Assembly: GCA_956465555.1 (NCBI GenBank)
Contig: OY101125.1
Coordinates: 126,501 to 190,500 of the forward strand
Origin: Nitzschia sp. pyKryTriq1
Taxonomy: Eukaryota; Bacillariophyta; Bacillariophyceae; Bacillariales; Bacillariaceae
Direction of reading: 5' to 3'
DNA: 64,000 nt
Shown: positions 42,901 to 52,751 of the stretch, one piece after another
How the letters are laid out: every line of letters begins with the position of its first letter
Position numbering within the stretch: the first letter of the stretch is position 1
Translations under genes and position numbers: made by a program
Notes under the pieces: model-generated
Told to the model about the DNA's origin: nothing
Database searches by the model: none
Seen by the model: the letters and a program-made list of their open reading frames with translations, nothing else

Positions 42901-43484
42901 AAAGTCTTATAATGAAAGCGGACACCCTTGCGTGTCGGTCCAAAGACATGCTCAAAATCGCAGCAGCATACGATGACGGGATCAGTGCCGCTGTCAAAAT
43001 GGGTTTTTTACAGGATGCTGCGCTCGCTTCAGAGATTGCGGGGGAGTTTTTCTTGGCAATGTCTGATCAATTCAAAGCCAGGCAATATATTTGTCAGGCT
43101 TCTGATATCTACAGAGAGGTGAGTCTTCATTTATGTTGTCCGGAGTAAACGCGCAAGAACAGGCGCTTTGCAACGTCATCTAACTGCATCTTTTGTGGTC
43201 AGTGGGGAGCGATGGCGAAGGTGAAAGATCTATCTCACCGTCGGCCATCCTTCTTTGGCGCATCCATCCACGACAAAGCAGCTGCAAGGGACGGCGTTCA
43301 TTCGACGTGGGTATCGGCTGACCTCAGCGAATCCCAGAATGCAATTGATTTGGACTTGCTCTCCGTCCCGATCCCCAGAACTGAACTGCCAGATATGTCA
43401 ATCGCTGCAAGTGGTCGTACTCCAGCACGGGACCGCGATGAGATTTCAATCTTGACCGATCCTTCCTTAGAACGAGGAAGTTAG
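39932..43484 (+). CDS. STAND/AAA-type signalling ATPase with helical-repeat tail
   Basis: Three exons: 39932-42268, 42348-43118 and 43203-43484. Introns have GTACGT and GTGAGT donors, and the product is 1,129 residues. Residues about 33-40 (FYGRQDEL) form the usual entry of Orc1/AAA_16-like ATPases. Walker A is GYSGAGKSS (75-83). Walker B is VLMFLDDLQWAD near residue 220, with the sensor-like FMFIGAMRGDE after it. FAHDRIQQAAYSLV near 445 is typical of the predicted-ATPase region found next to kinases and adenylate cyclases. From about 470 to 1,035 the protein is TPR/MalT-like alpha-solenoid. The last 93 residues are polar and probably disordered. The family works as a nucleotide-switched signalling hub. 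No kinase, cyclase or DNA-binding domain is present here, so the output is unknown. Confidence 0.85.
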
Positions 43485-43558
43485 AATTTCAGCGCTGACG
43501 AAGGTTGAGAAATCAGACGAACCGTTTCCCAAACAAGGTGACTGTTGAGATTGCAATG

Positions 43559-45334
43559 TTATTTTACTTTGAACATTCTTTCTTTCTGTGCTTGATCGTG
43601 TGTGATCCAAATTGCAGACATGCCTGATCCAGCGCAGTGCTCCTTGACGCTCGTTTCGACTTTCATCTTGGATAGAGAATCCATGGCGGACGTACTCTCA
43701 TCAAGTAGAATCACCCTTGGATGGAATGACAACGCCAACGCGAGCAGCACCCGTTGACTCTCGCCTCCGCTCAAAGCCTTCCATTCCGACTCAAGAAGTG
43801 CTAGATTCATTCCCCAATCCGAAATAAGTTGAAATGTTTTGGTCTTCAAATCAGTGTACGCAGAAGTTTTTTCATAGTACCGAACTTTGAACGAGGAGAT
43901 TTTCTTCATGAAATCAATAGGAGTGCCTGGAATATCGACCTTAGTTTGAGGAACGTACAAAACTTGCCTCCTCCATGACGACATGTCGTTGAATGTCGAC
44001 ATTCTCTTTCCCAACAGCTCAATGGTACCCTCATCAGACGCTTCGAGTCCGGCCAAGATGCGGAGCAGAGTGCTCTTGCCAACACCTGACGGCCCGTCTA
44101 CAAGCGTCTCGCCACCTGTCTGCACTATTAGAGAAATATTTCGAAAAAGAATACGACGTGTTGGCGTGGTTCCATCTTCTAAACTTTCCTGCTGCTTAGA
44201 CCCGGCTCCGTTTTCGTCTTTTTTCTGAAACGAGTAGCTCAAGCTGGAGACACTAAGGCAAGTCTCGTCTGCATTCGCACCTTCCGCTGATGTTATGATA
44301 CGAATCTCTCCCTGTGGTGCAAGGAATTTCGATTCATCCGTAATGAACAAAGAAGACGAAGACATGCGGTGCGCTTGTCTTCCAGGAACCCGAAAGTAAG
44401 TTACTGCGGCTTCGCATACCTGCCTGATGAGGGCAAGTGCGTTTGGCTTGGTCTCGCGCTTGTGGAGTCTGTCCGTCCTCAAAATCATTCTCGAATCGAA
44501 GCAGATCCTTAACACGAAGAAGATCTGGGTGAATATGGTGCCAAAGGAGCACGCTGCAATCAAGTAAATAATCAGAATTTGATATCGTGCTGCATCTGTG
44601 ACGCTGGAGCCCCCCAAGATTTGTCCAGTCATCATACCCGGAATGGAAATGATACCTACGATTTCGAGATAGTGTGTTAGATGATCTTGGCAAAATATAT
44701 TGCAAGCTAAGCCCGCTGAACTTGACGTACCGATAATGGCCATATTGTTTAGCTGAGGCATGGCACCAATGCGGGCGGCCTCCTTTAGCAATCGAGAACA
44801 TGCCTCGTAGCTGTTTGCCCCAAAACAGAGCAGAAGCTCCACTTCTCGGGACGACTCGACCATTGAAGTTAGCATTGAGTTGATTGACAAAGATATACCA
44901 TTGATGGTATTCCCCAGGAGCATCCCGACTATCGGAATCACATACTGTGGATCCCACAAAGGGCTAGGCTGCAAAATGATGCCGAAGGCGAAGAGGGAAA
45001 CCCAAGTCACGTTCATCAAAATTACGACGAGGACGTACCAAAACATCCCATCGAAGAAGTACTTGGATCTAGACGAGGATTCAAATGTCGCCAATAGTAC
45101 CATGATGAGAATATAGCCGATTACAACCCACCATAAAGTCACTCCCCAGGAGAAAATCGGGTTCAGGATAAAGCTCAATATGGTAAGTTGTATGGACGTT
45201 CTCGCTATGCCGACGAGAATCGGACTCTCTAAGCCCAGCTCCAAATACCAGGAAAACGCAGCGATGACCAGTAACGGCGTCATCGTGAGTGCGATATGCT
45301 CCGGTGAGACCTTAATGAGCGTTTCGGTGGACAT
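43559..45334 (-). CDS. One-chain FetB/FetA-like (ALS3/STAR1-like) ABC transporter
   Basis: Exons 45334-44731 and 44655-43559 give 566 residues from the first ATG; a GTG 15 codons upstream is ignored. Residues 1 to about 275 form a UPF0014/FetB permease with about seven membrane helices, including LLGNTINGISLSINSML and the NNMAIIG/IISIPGMMTGQI stretch typical of the family. Residues about 340-566 form an ABC ATPase with Walker A DGPSGVGKST, signature LSGGESQRVL, Walker B VILLDESTSAMD and switch His in WITHDQAQ. Bacterial FetA/FetB export iron, and plant ALS3/STAR1 act in aluminium tolerance; metal or UDP-sugar substrate here is open. In bacteria and plants the two parts are separate proteins, so this is a fusion. 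The 75-nt intron (donor GTACGT, acceptor TCGTAG) is itself in frame and stop-free. Confidence 0.9.
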   Translation of the reverse strand: MSTETLIKVSPEHIALTMTPLLVIAAFSWYLELGLESPILVGIARTSIQLTILSFILNPIFSWGVTLWWVVIGYILIMVLLATFESSSRSKYFFDGMFWYVLVVILMNVTWVSLFAFGIILQPSPLWDPQYVIPIVGMLLGNTINGISLSINSMLTSMVESSREVELLLCFGANSYEACSRLLKEAARIGAMPQLNNMAIIGTSSSAGLACNIFCQDHLTHYLEIVGIISIPGMMTGQILGGSSVTDAARYQILIIYLIAACSFGTIFTQIFFVLRICFDSRMILRTDRLHKRETKPNALALIRQVCEAAVTYFRVPGRQAHRMSSSSLFITDESKFLAPQGEIRIITSAEGANADETCLSVSSLSYSFQKKDENGAGSKQQESLEDGTTPTRRILFRNISLIVQTGGETLVDGPSGVGKSTLLRILAGLEASDEGTIELLGKRMSTFNDMSSWRRQVLYVPQTKVDIPGTPIDFMKKISSFKVRYYEKTSAYTDLKTKTFQLISDWGMNLALLESEWKALSGGESQRVLLALALSFHPRVILLDESTSAMDSLSKMKVETSVKEHCAGSGMSAIWITHDQAQKERMFKVK

Positions 45335-46287
45335 GCTGGACGTTGGACGTTGGATGTTGGATGTTGGAGCGGTGTCCACTCATTGACGACTGAATCAAAT
45401 CTCTCGACCTGATTTCAGTTGTTTCCAACAAAGGAAGAAGTTGTTTCACGGAAAACGCCGATGTTCAAAGTTCAAAATCAAATAATTATGAATTTCTCGC
45501 TTGTGCCACTGAGAATGCTGGATTGGACGATGGGATATGGGAATGGTGATAAAATTTCAAATGCTGAAAAGGGGGGAACGCGAAGGGAACTGTGACAACA
45601 ACAGCAGGCTGGCTGAATCGATATCAATCGTACGTACTGTACGAAACGTCTCGGGATTTTTTGTGAACATCATCGTGCGTGCGCGGCTGGATCTTCTCAT
45701 CTGGCGGACTGTGTAACTACAGTAGCTGTACCAGTAGATGCCATACATACTGTAAAAAAATGGTACCGGTACCGGTAGTACAGATGCGATGAATAATGAA
45801 TGAATCTTTTCTTGTTAGTGCGAGCGAAGGACTGACGTAAAATTGACTGCTTCGATCGGAATTTCGATTCTGCGGGACCACAAAAAATCGGGACTGACGC
45901 TGGCCGCCGTGCGTGCGTGTAGCAGTGCCTGTGGTACCTGGTACGGGTACCGGTAGATGTACAGTACCTGGTACTGGTACTGGTACCGGTACCGGTATGT
46001 ATGTGCAGACATGCAGACATGCTGCACCGGTGACGTGGTCTGCATCTCCGCTGCCCGCTTTTTGCCGCCAACACGCGCCAGCTCAACCCCCTCTCATTGT
46101 CATCAATGTCGTCAACATCACTGTCGGTATCCATACGACATATCACAGCTACTCGTACGACTGCAGATGGGATTCCACCACATCGACACAATCGACAGAA
46201 CTTTTTCAAGTCATCCTTTGTCGTCTCCATAATAAATAATATCAAGGTGAAACAACAAAGCACCAAGCGACACCAGTCGAAACCACC
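45335..46287. promoter_or_regulatory. Divergent promoter region between the ABC transporter and ABC1K kinase
   Basis: 953 bp. It contains an imperfect heptamer repeat (TGGATGT/TGGACGT, 45337-45368) just upstream of the transporter ATG, a TACCGGTACCGGTA motif at 45761-45780, and the denser tract at 45932-46000. Minus frames of 76 to 189 codons here translate the GTAC tract and are not considered genes. Confidence 0.5.
45932..46000. repeat. GGTACC/TACCGGTA-rich tract upstream of ABC1K
   Basis: GGTACCTGGTACGGGTACCG is followed by GTACAGTACCTGGTACTGGT and ACTGGTACCGGTACCGGTAT. These are the same hexamer words as at 18298-18396 and 18736-18784. The tract ends about 290 bp before the kinase ATG. 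Confidence 0.7.
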
Positions 46288-49200
46288 ATGACAATGAAAA
46301 AACTTTTGCTGCTGCCGCTGCTGCTACTCGGGGCGCTAACCGCGACGGCATCGGGATTTTCGACTTCGACGCCCGCCGGACACCCAACGTGTGCGTTTAT
46401 CACGAGTTCGAACACTAGACGGCCGACTTCGAGGACCAGTAAGTCGAGGATACTTCCGCTGTCGGCGTCGACCTTGGACGAAGTCGAGAAATCGAAATCT
46501 TCTTCGAAGCAGACCGCGCCCGAGACCCAAGATACAAGTACAAGTACAAGTACAAGCACAAGAAAAGCGCCACCTGCCAAGACCAACGGATTTCGAGACC
46601 GCATCGCCAGTTCGGGCGTCGCCAGCGCTGCCGCCATGGCAACCGCGGCCGTCAACGCAGCAGTTTCGATGAAAACTCTGGAGGCGCCCGACGTCGAAAA
46701 GTCATACATCGCGCTGGACAAAACGAAAAAGGAGCTGGACGAGGAAGGGCTTCCCCTTGTATATGATAAGGACTTGATTCAGCAGTACTGGAGCAAGGAA
46801 CGAGGGGCGCTCAATCAGAGATGGGGCTACTTTGTGGGGAAGGCGGTTCCCTTTCTAACAAAACTCACCACTCTGTTTATTCGCGACGGCAAAATTGCCG
46901 ACAGCGAAATTCCAGAATTGAGCCGACAAGCGCGTGAGGATCTGCAAGATTTAGGTCCGACTTTTATCAAAGGTACGAATGGAATTATGTTGGCGAACAT
47001 GTTGATGAGTTGATGATTCCACTGTTGTCGTCTGTCGTTTGAGGACTCCTCTCACTGGATGCTCGTATCAATCTCGATTACGAATAATAATACCAACGAT
47101 TTCTAGCTGGACAAATGATGAGTGTACGCCCCGATGTTCTTCCACAAGCGACCCTGGATGAACTCACGAAACTACAGGACTCCGTCGTACCGTTCGATAC
47201 GGAAATCGCCGTTCAGCAAATTGAGCGCGAACTCGGAGGACCGCTAGGACAGTTTTTTACCTCCATCAGTGAGGAACCTGTCGCCGCCGCTTCCCTCGCT
47301 CAAGTGTACTTGGCAACCTTGAATGACGGCAACGACACACGGGTGGCGGTCAAAGTACAACGCCCTTCTGTGCTTGGAACCGTTTCAAAGGTGAGTAATG
47401 GTAAAGACTCGGATCAGAGCATACTGTCATTGTTTGTCTAATTTAATATTGCTTCGTTTTCCGTTTTTAGGACTTGTACGTTCTGAGACGAGCTGCCGAA
47501 GTCTTTCAAGGGCTGGTAGATCGCTTTGCACCGCAACAACGGACCAACTACGTCGCATTGCTCAATGAATGGTCGATAGGCTTCTACACAGAGCTAGATT
47601 TCAACAACGAAGCAAAGAATCAACAGCGACTGCGTGATATCTTGATCAGCAAAAATGTCAAAGGAGTCTGCGTCCCCAAAGTGTACCCCGAGCTGTGCAC
47701 CAGACGGATTTTGGTCAGTGAATGGATAGACGGAAAGAAACTGAGCGATGCATCTACATCGGAGATTGCTAGAGTCACGCCTCTTGCGCAGGAAGCATTT
47801 TTGACCCAACTCTTCGAGGCAGGCTTCTTTCACGCAGGTACGTACCGACCGTCTCTGTATGCTGATTCGATGTAAAAATAATTTTTCTTCTCCGTTCTCA
47901 CAAACATGTTTCCTGTGTGCTACTCTACTAGATCCCCATCCCGGAAATCTGTTGCTGCTCAATGAGCCCAATGAAGACGGTGCCGAGTTGGCGCTCATCG
48001 ATTGTGGTCTCATGGCCAGTATTTCAGAAGAAGACCGAGACTCGTTTGTGAATGCCGTAATTCACCTTGCCAATAAAGATTATGCTAGTCTTGTGGATGA
48101 TTTCATCAAATTGAAAATTCTCCCGCCTGACTCGGACCGAGCGGCAATCATTCCCCTGATGGACAAAGCACTCAGCCCTTACGTCAAGGGAGGTGGTGCG
48201 AAAAAATACGAAGAAGAACTCAAAAAACTCTACGGGATGGAAGACGGATCGGTCCAGTCGACGGTTGGAGGATTCCAAGCCATGACACAGGATGCTTTGA
48301 CGGTTCTGAATGACGTCCCCTTTTCGATCCCAAGTTACTTTGCTATCTTGGGTCGTGCCATTGTGACACTGGAAGGTGTAGCCCTGACCGGAAATCCTAA
48401 CTACGGAATCATCATGGAGGCCTACCCATTTATTGCTAGAAAGCTCCTACAAGAAGATCGGCCTGAAATCCAGGCAGCTCTTCAAGAAGTGCTGTACAGC
48501 GGGGGCGATGAAAACGAGAATAAGAGCTTGAAACTATCTCGCTTGTTGGCTCTTCTGAATAACGCGGCAGGGGCTGTACAAACAAAGGAGGGCGCTGCCT
48601 TTGTCGACCTTGATGGCGTACCAGAGGATGGACTAAGCTTCCAAGACGGATTGAAGTTCTTGCTATCCGACAAAGCGGAGGGCTTGCGAGTTCTTTTGGA
48701 GGACGAGGTTGATACCATTGTAGACATTTTGACTCGACAAATCTTCCGACAAGGAATGAGCGAGGCTGTGGTCGCTCTCACGCCACCTCGTCCTCCCGCA
48801 CTACCCTTTCTGGGGGACATTCTTCCGCCCAGCCCCAAGCTTGACGAGATTCCGTTACCACTTCTACTACCTGGGGCGGAAGGAGTGCGTACTCCAGGAC
48901 TAGCGGTCGTGACTCTGAAGCAGCTAACAGAGGCCGTGGCACCCAAGCTATCGCAACAAGACGAGCTCTTTGCCTTGGGACTTTCAGATGCGGCAACGGA
49001 ATTCTTTGGGGAAGGAGTTGGAAGCTTTGTACGGGGGGAGAGTGTATTGAGTGTCCAGAGCGTGGAATTACTTCTAGCAGGCCTCCGATCTGGAGTCATT
49101 GGACGCACCGACGTGTTGAGTCCAGAAGCCACCCAAGCAATTGTGGATGCCACCGCCAATTTACTCTCGCTTGCTCGATCGGGTTCGTCCACGGACTCGC

Positions 49201-49343
49201 AACTTGAGAAGGAACTCACAGCAGCAATCGGTAGTCTGGACGAAGCAGAACGAACAAGACTCGATTCCATTGTTCAAGAAATAGCGAGGCGAAGCATCGC
49301 ACGTTCGCTGACGAGGTTGTCGTCCATTGATCGATTGATCTAA
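46288..49343 (+). CDS. ABC1/ADCK/UbiB-family atypical kinase, probably plastid-targeted (ABC1K)
   Basis: Four exons: 46288-46972, 47107-47390, 47471-47837 and 47932-49343, giving 915 residues. A signal peptide (MTMKKLLLLPLLLLGALTAT) runs into A-S-G-F, followed by a Ser/Thr-rich basic stretch, which resembles diatom plastid bipartite targeting. Family motifs in order: K-x-G-Q (K228-A-G-Q231, joined across intron 1), the Ala-rich nucleotide loop AAASLAQVYLA, the VK of RVAVKVQRP, ELDFNNEAKNQQ, DPHPGN (446-451), and a metal-binding D-x-G present as D469-C-G where DFG is usual. Plant ABC1Ks sit in plastoglobules and control quinone and tocopherol metabolism. The C-terminal roughly 300 residues after the kinase core are a typical ABC1K extension. 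Divergent from the ABC transporter. Confidence 0.92.
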
Positions 49344-49879
49344 ACACAACACCCTAGCTTGGTGTCTTTTGGTTCCATCTCTACTAGCTAGCTACGAACG
49401 AAGAAGAGGGCAAAAAACGTAGTGTATCGTCTACGTACTATGCTTCGTACTGGCACATTACGTACAATAATAATACGGGTACCTTTTCACCGTTGCAGAT
49501 TAGATGGACGACGTTTTTAACTAATACAGAAGGTCATATTGATCGATAGGATCATGATGATCGATACCAGATGTACTTCCACGTGGAGGTCATTTGGGCT
49601 CTTCGCAGCATAAAACGTGTAGTACGGACGGTACCAGTACAGACAGTCAGTACAGTATGTACTCGCGTACACAGCATAATAAGCACTGCATCAAAGAAAG
49701 ATGCATGAATATCTTTTGTATCACATCACGCGTTATTATGTCCCGTGTCCCATCTCCCCACTTCCCATCTTCCCTTCACTCGTATCAAACCCATGGAAAG
49801 CATAAATGGGTCTATTGAATTTACTATTATCAAAGTAGCATCTGCTTTTTGTAGTGTAGCCTCGTCCAGCCGTTCCAGC
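49344..49879. other. Intergenic between ABC1K and the GH3 gene
   Basis: This holds the 3' flank of ABC1K and the promoter of GH3. Short GTAC-rich words occur (49627-49640). An in-frame ATG at 49793 could extend the GH3 N-terminus by 29 residues but would bury the signal peptide. No separate gene is seen. Confidence 0.5.
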
Positions 49880-52396
49880 ATGTGGCAACATATCATCATG
49901 TTTCGTCTGTTGGCCGTTGTTGTTCCGTGTCTGGTCCAGGTCTGCTGGGCGGAGCCTCTTTGGTCGTCAATGTGCAGCGACGATCATCCAGCGGCTGATC
50001 TTCCCTTTTGTGATTCGAATCTCGATCTTGAGGAACGAGTAGACGACTATGTGGGCCGCATTCCAGTCGAGCAGCAGCTCGCCATGATGAGCCATGACGC
50101 GAGTGGATACGACCCTCTCGCGATTCCTCCGTACCAATGGTGGTCGGAAGGACTCCACGGACCCTTGGAGCCTTGCGTCGACTACCAGGGCGATACAAAG
50201 TGTCCCACAAGCTTCGCCTGCCCATCGGGATTGGGAAACTCATTCAACACAACACTCTTTCGTCAAATTGGAGCTGCCGTGGGATTGGAAGGGCGAGCGA
50301 TTTCACAGTTACGGAATCATGACATGTCTATCGGGGACGGCTTGACCTACTGGAGTCCGAATGTGAATATGCAACGGGATCCGCGATGGGGGCGGAACCA
50401 AGAAGGTGCGTTGTGCGTCTGCGTGATAATATTCGGGTTTCAAGGTATTGCCATCTGTGTTATCTGAGCATCATGCCTTTCTCTCTTCCTTTCAGCGCCT
50501 GGGGAGGATCCTCTTCTGACCTCGCTCTACGCAAGAAATTTTGTAAAAGGACTACAGCAGCCAGTCAACAATAGTAGCAACATTGGCGACAATGATAGAT
50601 TGAACGTCGGCGCGTGCTGTAAGCATTTCGTTGCCAACAGTTTGGAGCACTGGAAAGGTTATTCCCGACACACTTTTGATGCCCACATTTCGGAAGCAGA
50701 TCTACAAAATTACTACTTTCGACCCTTCCGAGAGTGCGTCAAGGCGGGGGCGGCGGGTGTCATGTGTAGCTACAATGCTGTGAATGGAGCCCCTGCTTGT
50801 CTTAGCCATGATCTTCTTAGGAAGACACTTAGAGGGGAGTGGGGATTTGATGGCTATTTGGTGACGGATTGTGGAGCCTTGGCGGATACCATCTGGGGCC
50901 ATGGCGCAGCAAAATATCCGGTAGAAGCGTCTGCCCTAGCGAAAGCCGCAACCGTAGACGTGAATTGTGGAAATATTTTTCGCAAAGCCCTTATTCCGGC
51001 TTACCAGGAAGGACTCATTCCGAAGTCCATAATCTCTGACTCCTTTCGAAGACTTGCAAAGATTCAGTTTCGACTAGGCCTCTTCGATGCCAAGGACTTC
51101 GAACCAGACCAAGCCATAGATTTAGTGGGTTCCCACCATGAACTGGCACTGGAATCAGCTCTTCAAAGTATCGTACTCTTGAAAAATCAAGAAGGAATTT
51201 TACCTCTGGACCCCAATCAAAAAATTGCCATGGTCGGTCCACATATATTTGGAACAGCAGTATTCTTGAGCAACTACCATGGCAAAGTTTGCCCCGACAA
51301 TAAGACAAAGAAGAAGAACAGCGCCGAAGATAGTTCATATGCATGCATCGAAACTCCTGCCGAAGCGTTTTCGAAAATATCAAGTCATCCAATCGACGCT
51401 GTGGTAGGTTGTCACGTCGACGACACCGACCTTAACGAAATCGACAAGGCCGTCGAAATCGCCAAGGAAGCGGATGTAGTTGTGGTCATGGTGGGCTTGG
51501 ATCAGACGCAAGAAAGAGAAGAATATGACAGGACAGAAACCTTTTTGCCAGGTCTCCAACGAGACCTGGTCCATTCGATTCTTGACGTGGCCTCGAAGAA
51601 GACCATAATTGTCCTGATTCATGGTGGGGCAGTATCTCTGGGTAGTGACATACTATCAAGGGCTCCTGGTATCCTTTCGGCATCCTATGGTGGTCAAATG
51701 GCGTCCCAGGCACTAGCTCAAGTCTTATATGGGTTTTACAATCCAACAGGGAAACTTGCCGCAACAATGTATCCTCCTTCCTATGTGAACGACATTCCAC
51801 TCACAGAAATGGGCTTGAATGTTGGGGTAGGACGCACTCACATGTACTACTCCGGGACTCCAGAATTTGCGTTTGGACACGGTCTATCGTACAGCTACTG
51901 GGTGATAGAATGGACTGCCTCTACTACCGCTACTACCACTACTACCACTACTACCACTACTACTAACGTCGAGTCACAATTGCTCGTCTTGGATCCAAGT
52001 CGCTCATCCTTGAAGCTCGGTATCAATGTTACAAACCTTGGACCAATGAAAGGAAGTCAGACCGTCCTGCTGTTTTGGAGCCCCATCACCATCACGGAGA
52101 ACAACAAGAATGGTGGAGGAGTTCGACAAAAGCTCGCCGATTTCAAAGGAACTTCGCTTTTGGACGTGGGACATTCGGAAGTATTAGAATACGAAATCGG
52201 CTATGAAGTGTTTGCAATGTGGAATGATGACGACAATCTTGGAGGCTCGATGGTTGCAGCAGCTGGTACGTATCAGCTTGAAGCTAGGGTATCGCATGAT
52301 GTTTCGTCAACGAATTCCATTGCTGTTGTCGTCTTGCTGGAAGAATTATCATCCTCCTTTGGTGAAGTACGGACAAGTCTCGGTAGGAGCGTGTAG
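49880..52396 (+). CDS. Secreted glycoside hydrolase family 3 (beta-xylosidase/beta-glucosidase type)
   Basis: Two exons, 49880-50405 and 50496-52396. The intron has donor GTGCGT and acceptor TTTCAG, and the product is 808 residues. The start at 49880 places the leader (MFRLLAVVVPCLVQVCWA within residues 7-24) as a signal peptide. The GH3 N-domain shows YQWWSEGLHG, TYWSPNVNMQRDPRWGRNQE/APGEDP and KHFVAN. The catalytic nucleophile is Asp300 in DGYLVTDCGAL, the form usual in plant and fungal beta-xylosidases. The C-domain includes GLDQTQEREEYDR (the region of the acid/base) and VGRTHMYYSGTPEFAFGHGL, followed by a fibronectin-III-like end. A CTACCA microsatellite codes for an Ala/Thr run at about residues 652-665, at the domain boundary. 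Substrate choice between xylosides and glucosides cannot be read from sequence alone. Confidence 0.94.
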
Positions 52397-52751
52397 AGAT
52401 CTATTTCTCGATCTCTAATACAATAATGCAATGCCTATGGATGAGTGTTGTCTACTGCATTAGCTCTACTAGCTAGTAGGGTAGTAGCGACTATTTAGAT
52501 GTGTATGAGAATGCATATCCATAGTCCCTCCGCTACGTTCTTTTCTGATTTGATTTTGTGACTGACGACTCCTGATTCGATTATCGGCGCCCGTTGAAGA
52601 ACAGACTGTCGCGCCTTATTTCCATTGAGAATGACCCTTTTGACCTTGCGACGATGAGAAATTCTATCCAAGCATCATTATGTGCACCCAACTGTGCTGC
52701 GGATTCCTTTAACTTGACATTGAGACATATTGTACATTCTGGCAACAAAGA
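52397..52751. other. Intergenic between GH3 and the Cys-rich membrane protein gene
   Basis: 355 bp of 3' flank and promoter. A CTACTAGCTAGTAG palindrome lies at about 52466-52480. Nothing else is seen. Confidence 0.5.

Noticed and set aside
45697-46266. 189-codon minus-strand ORF with Thr/Tyr/Ser repeats
   Set aside because: A translation of the GTAC-rich tract between two divergent genes, with no domain.
48482-49270. 262-codon minus-strand ORF
   Set aside because: Antisense to the ABC1K C-terminal exon, Ser-rich, with no motifs.
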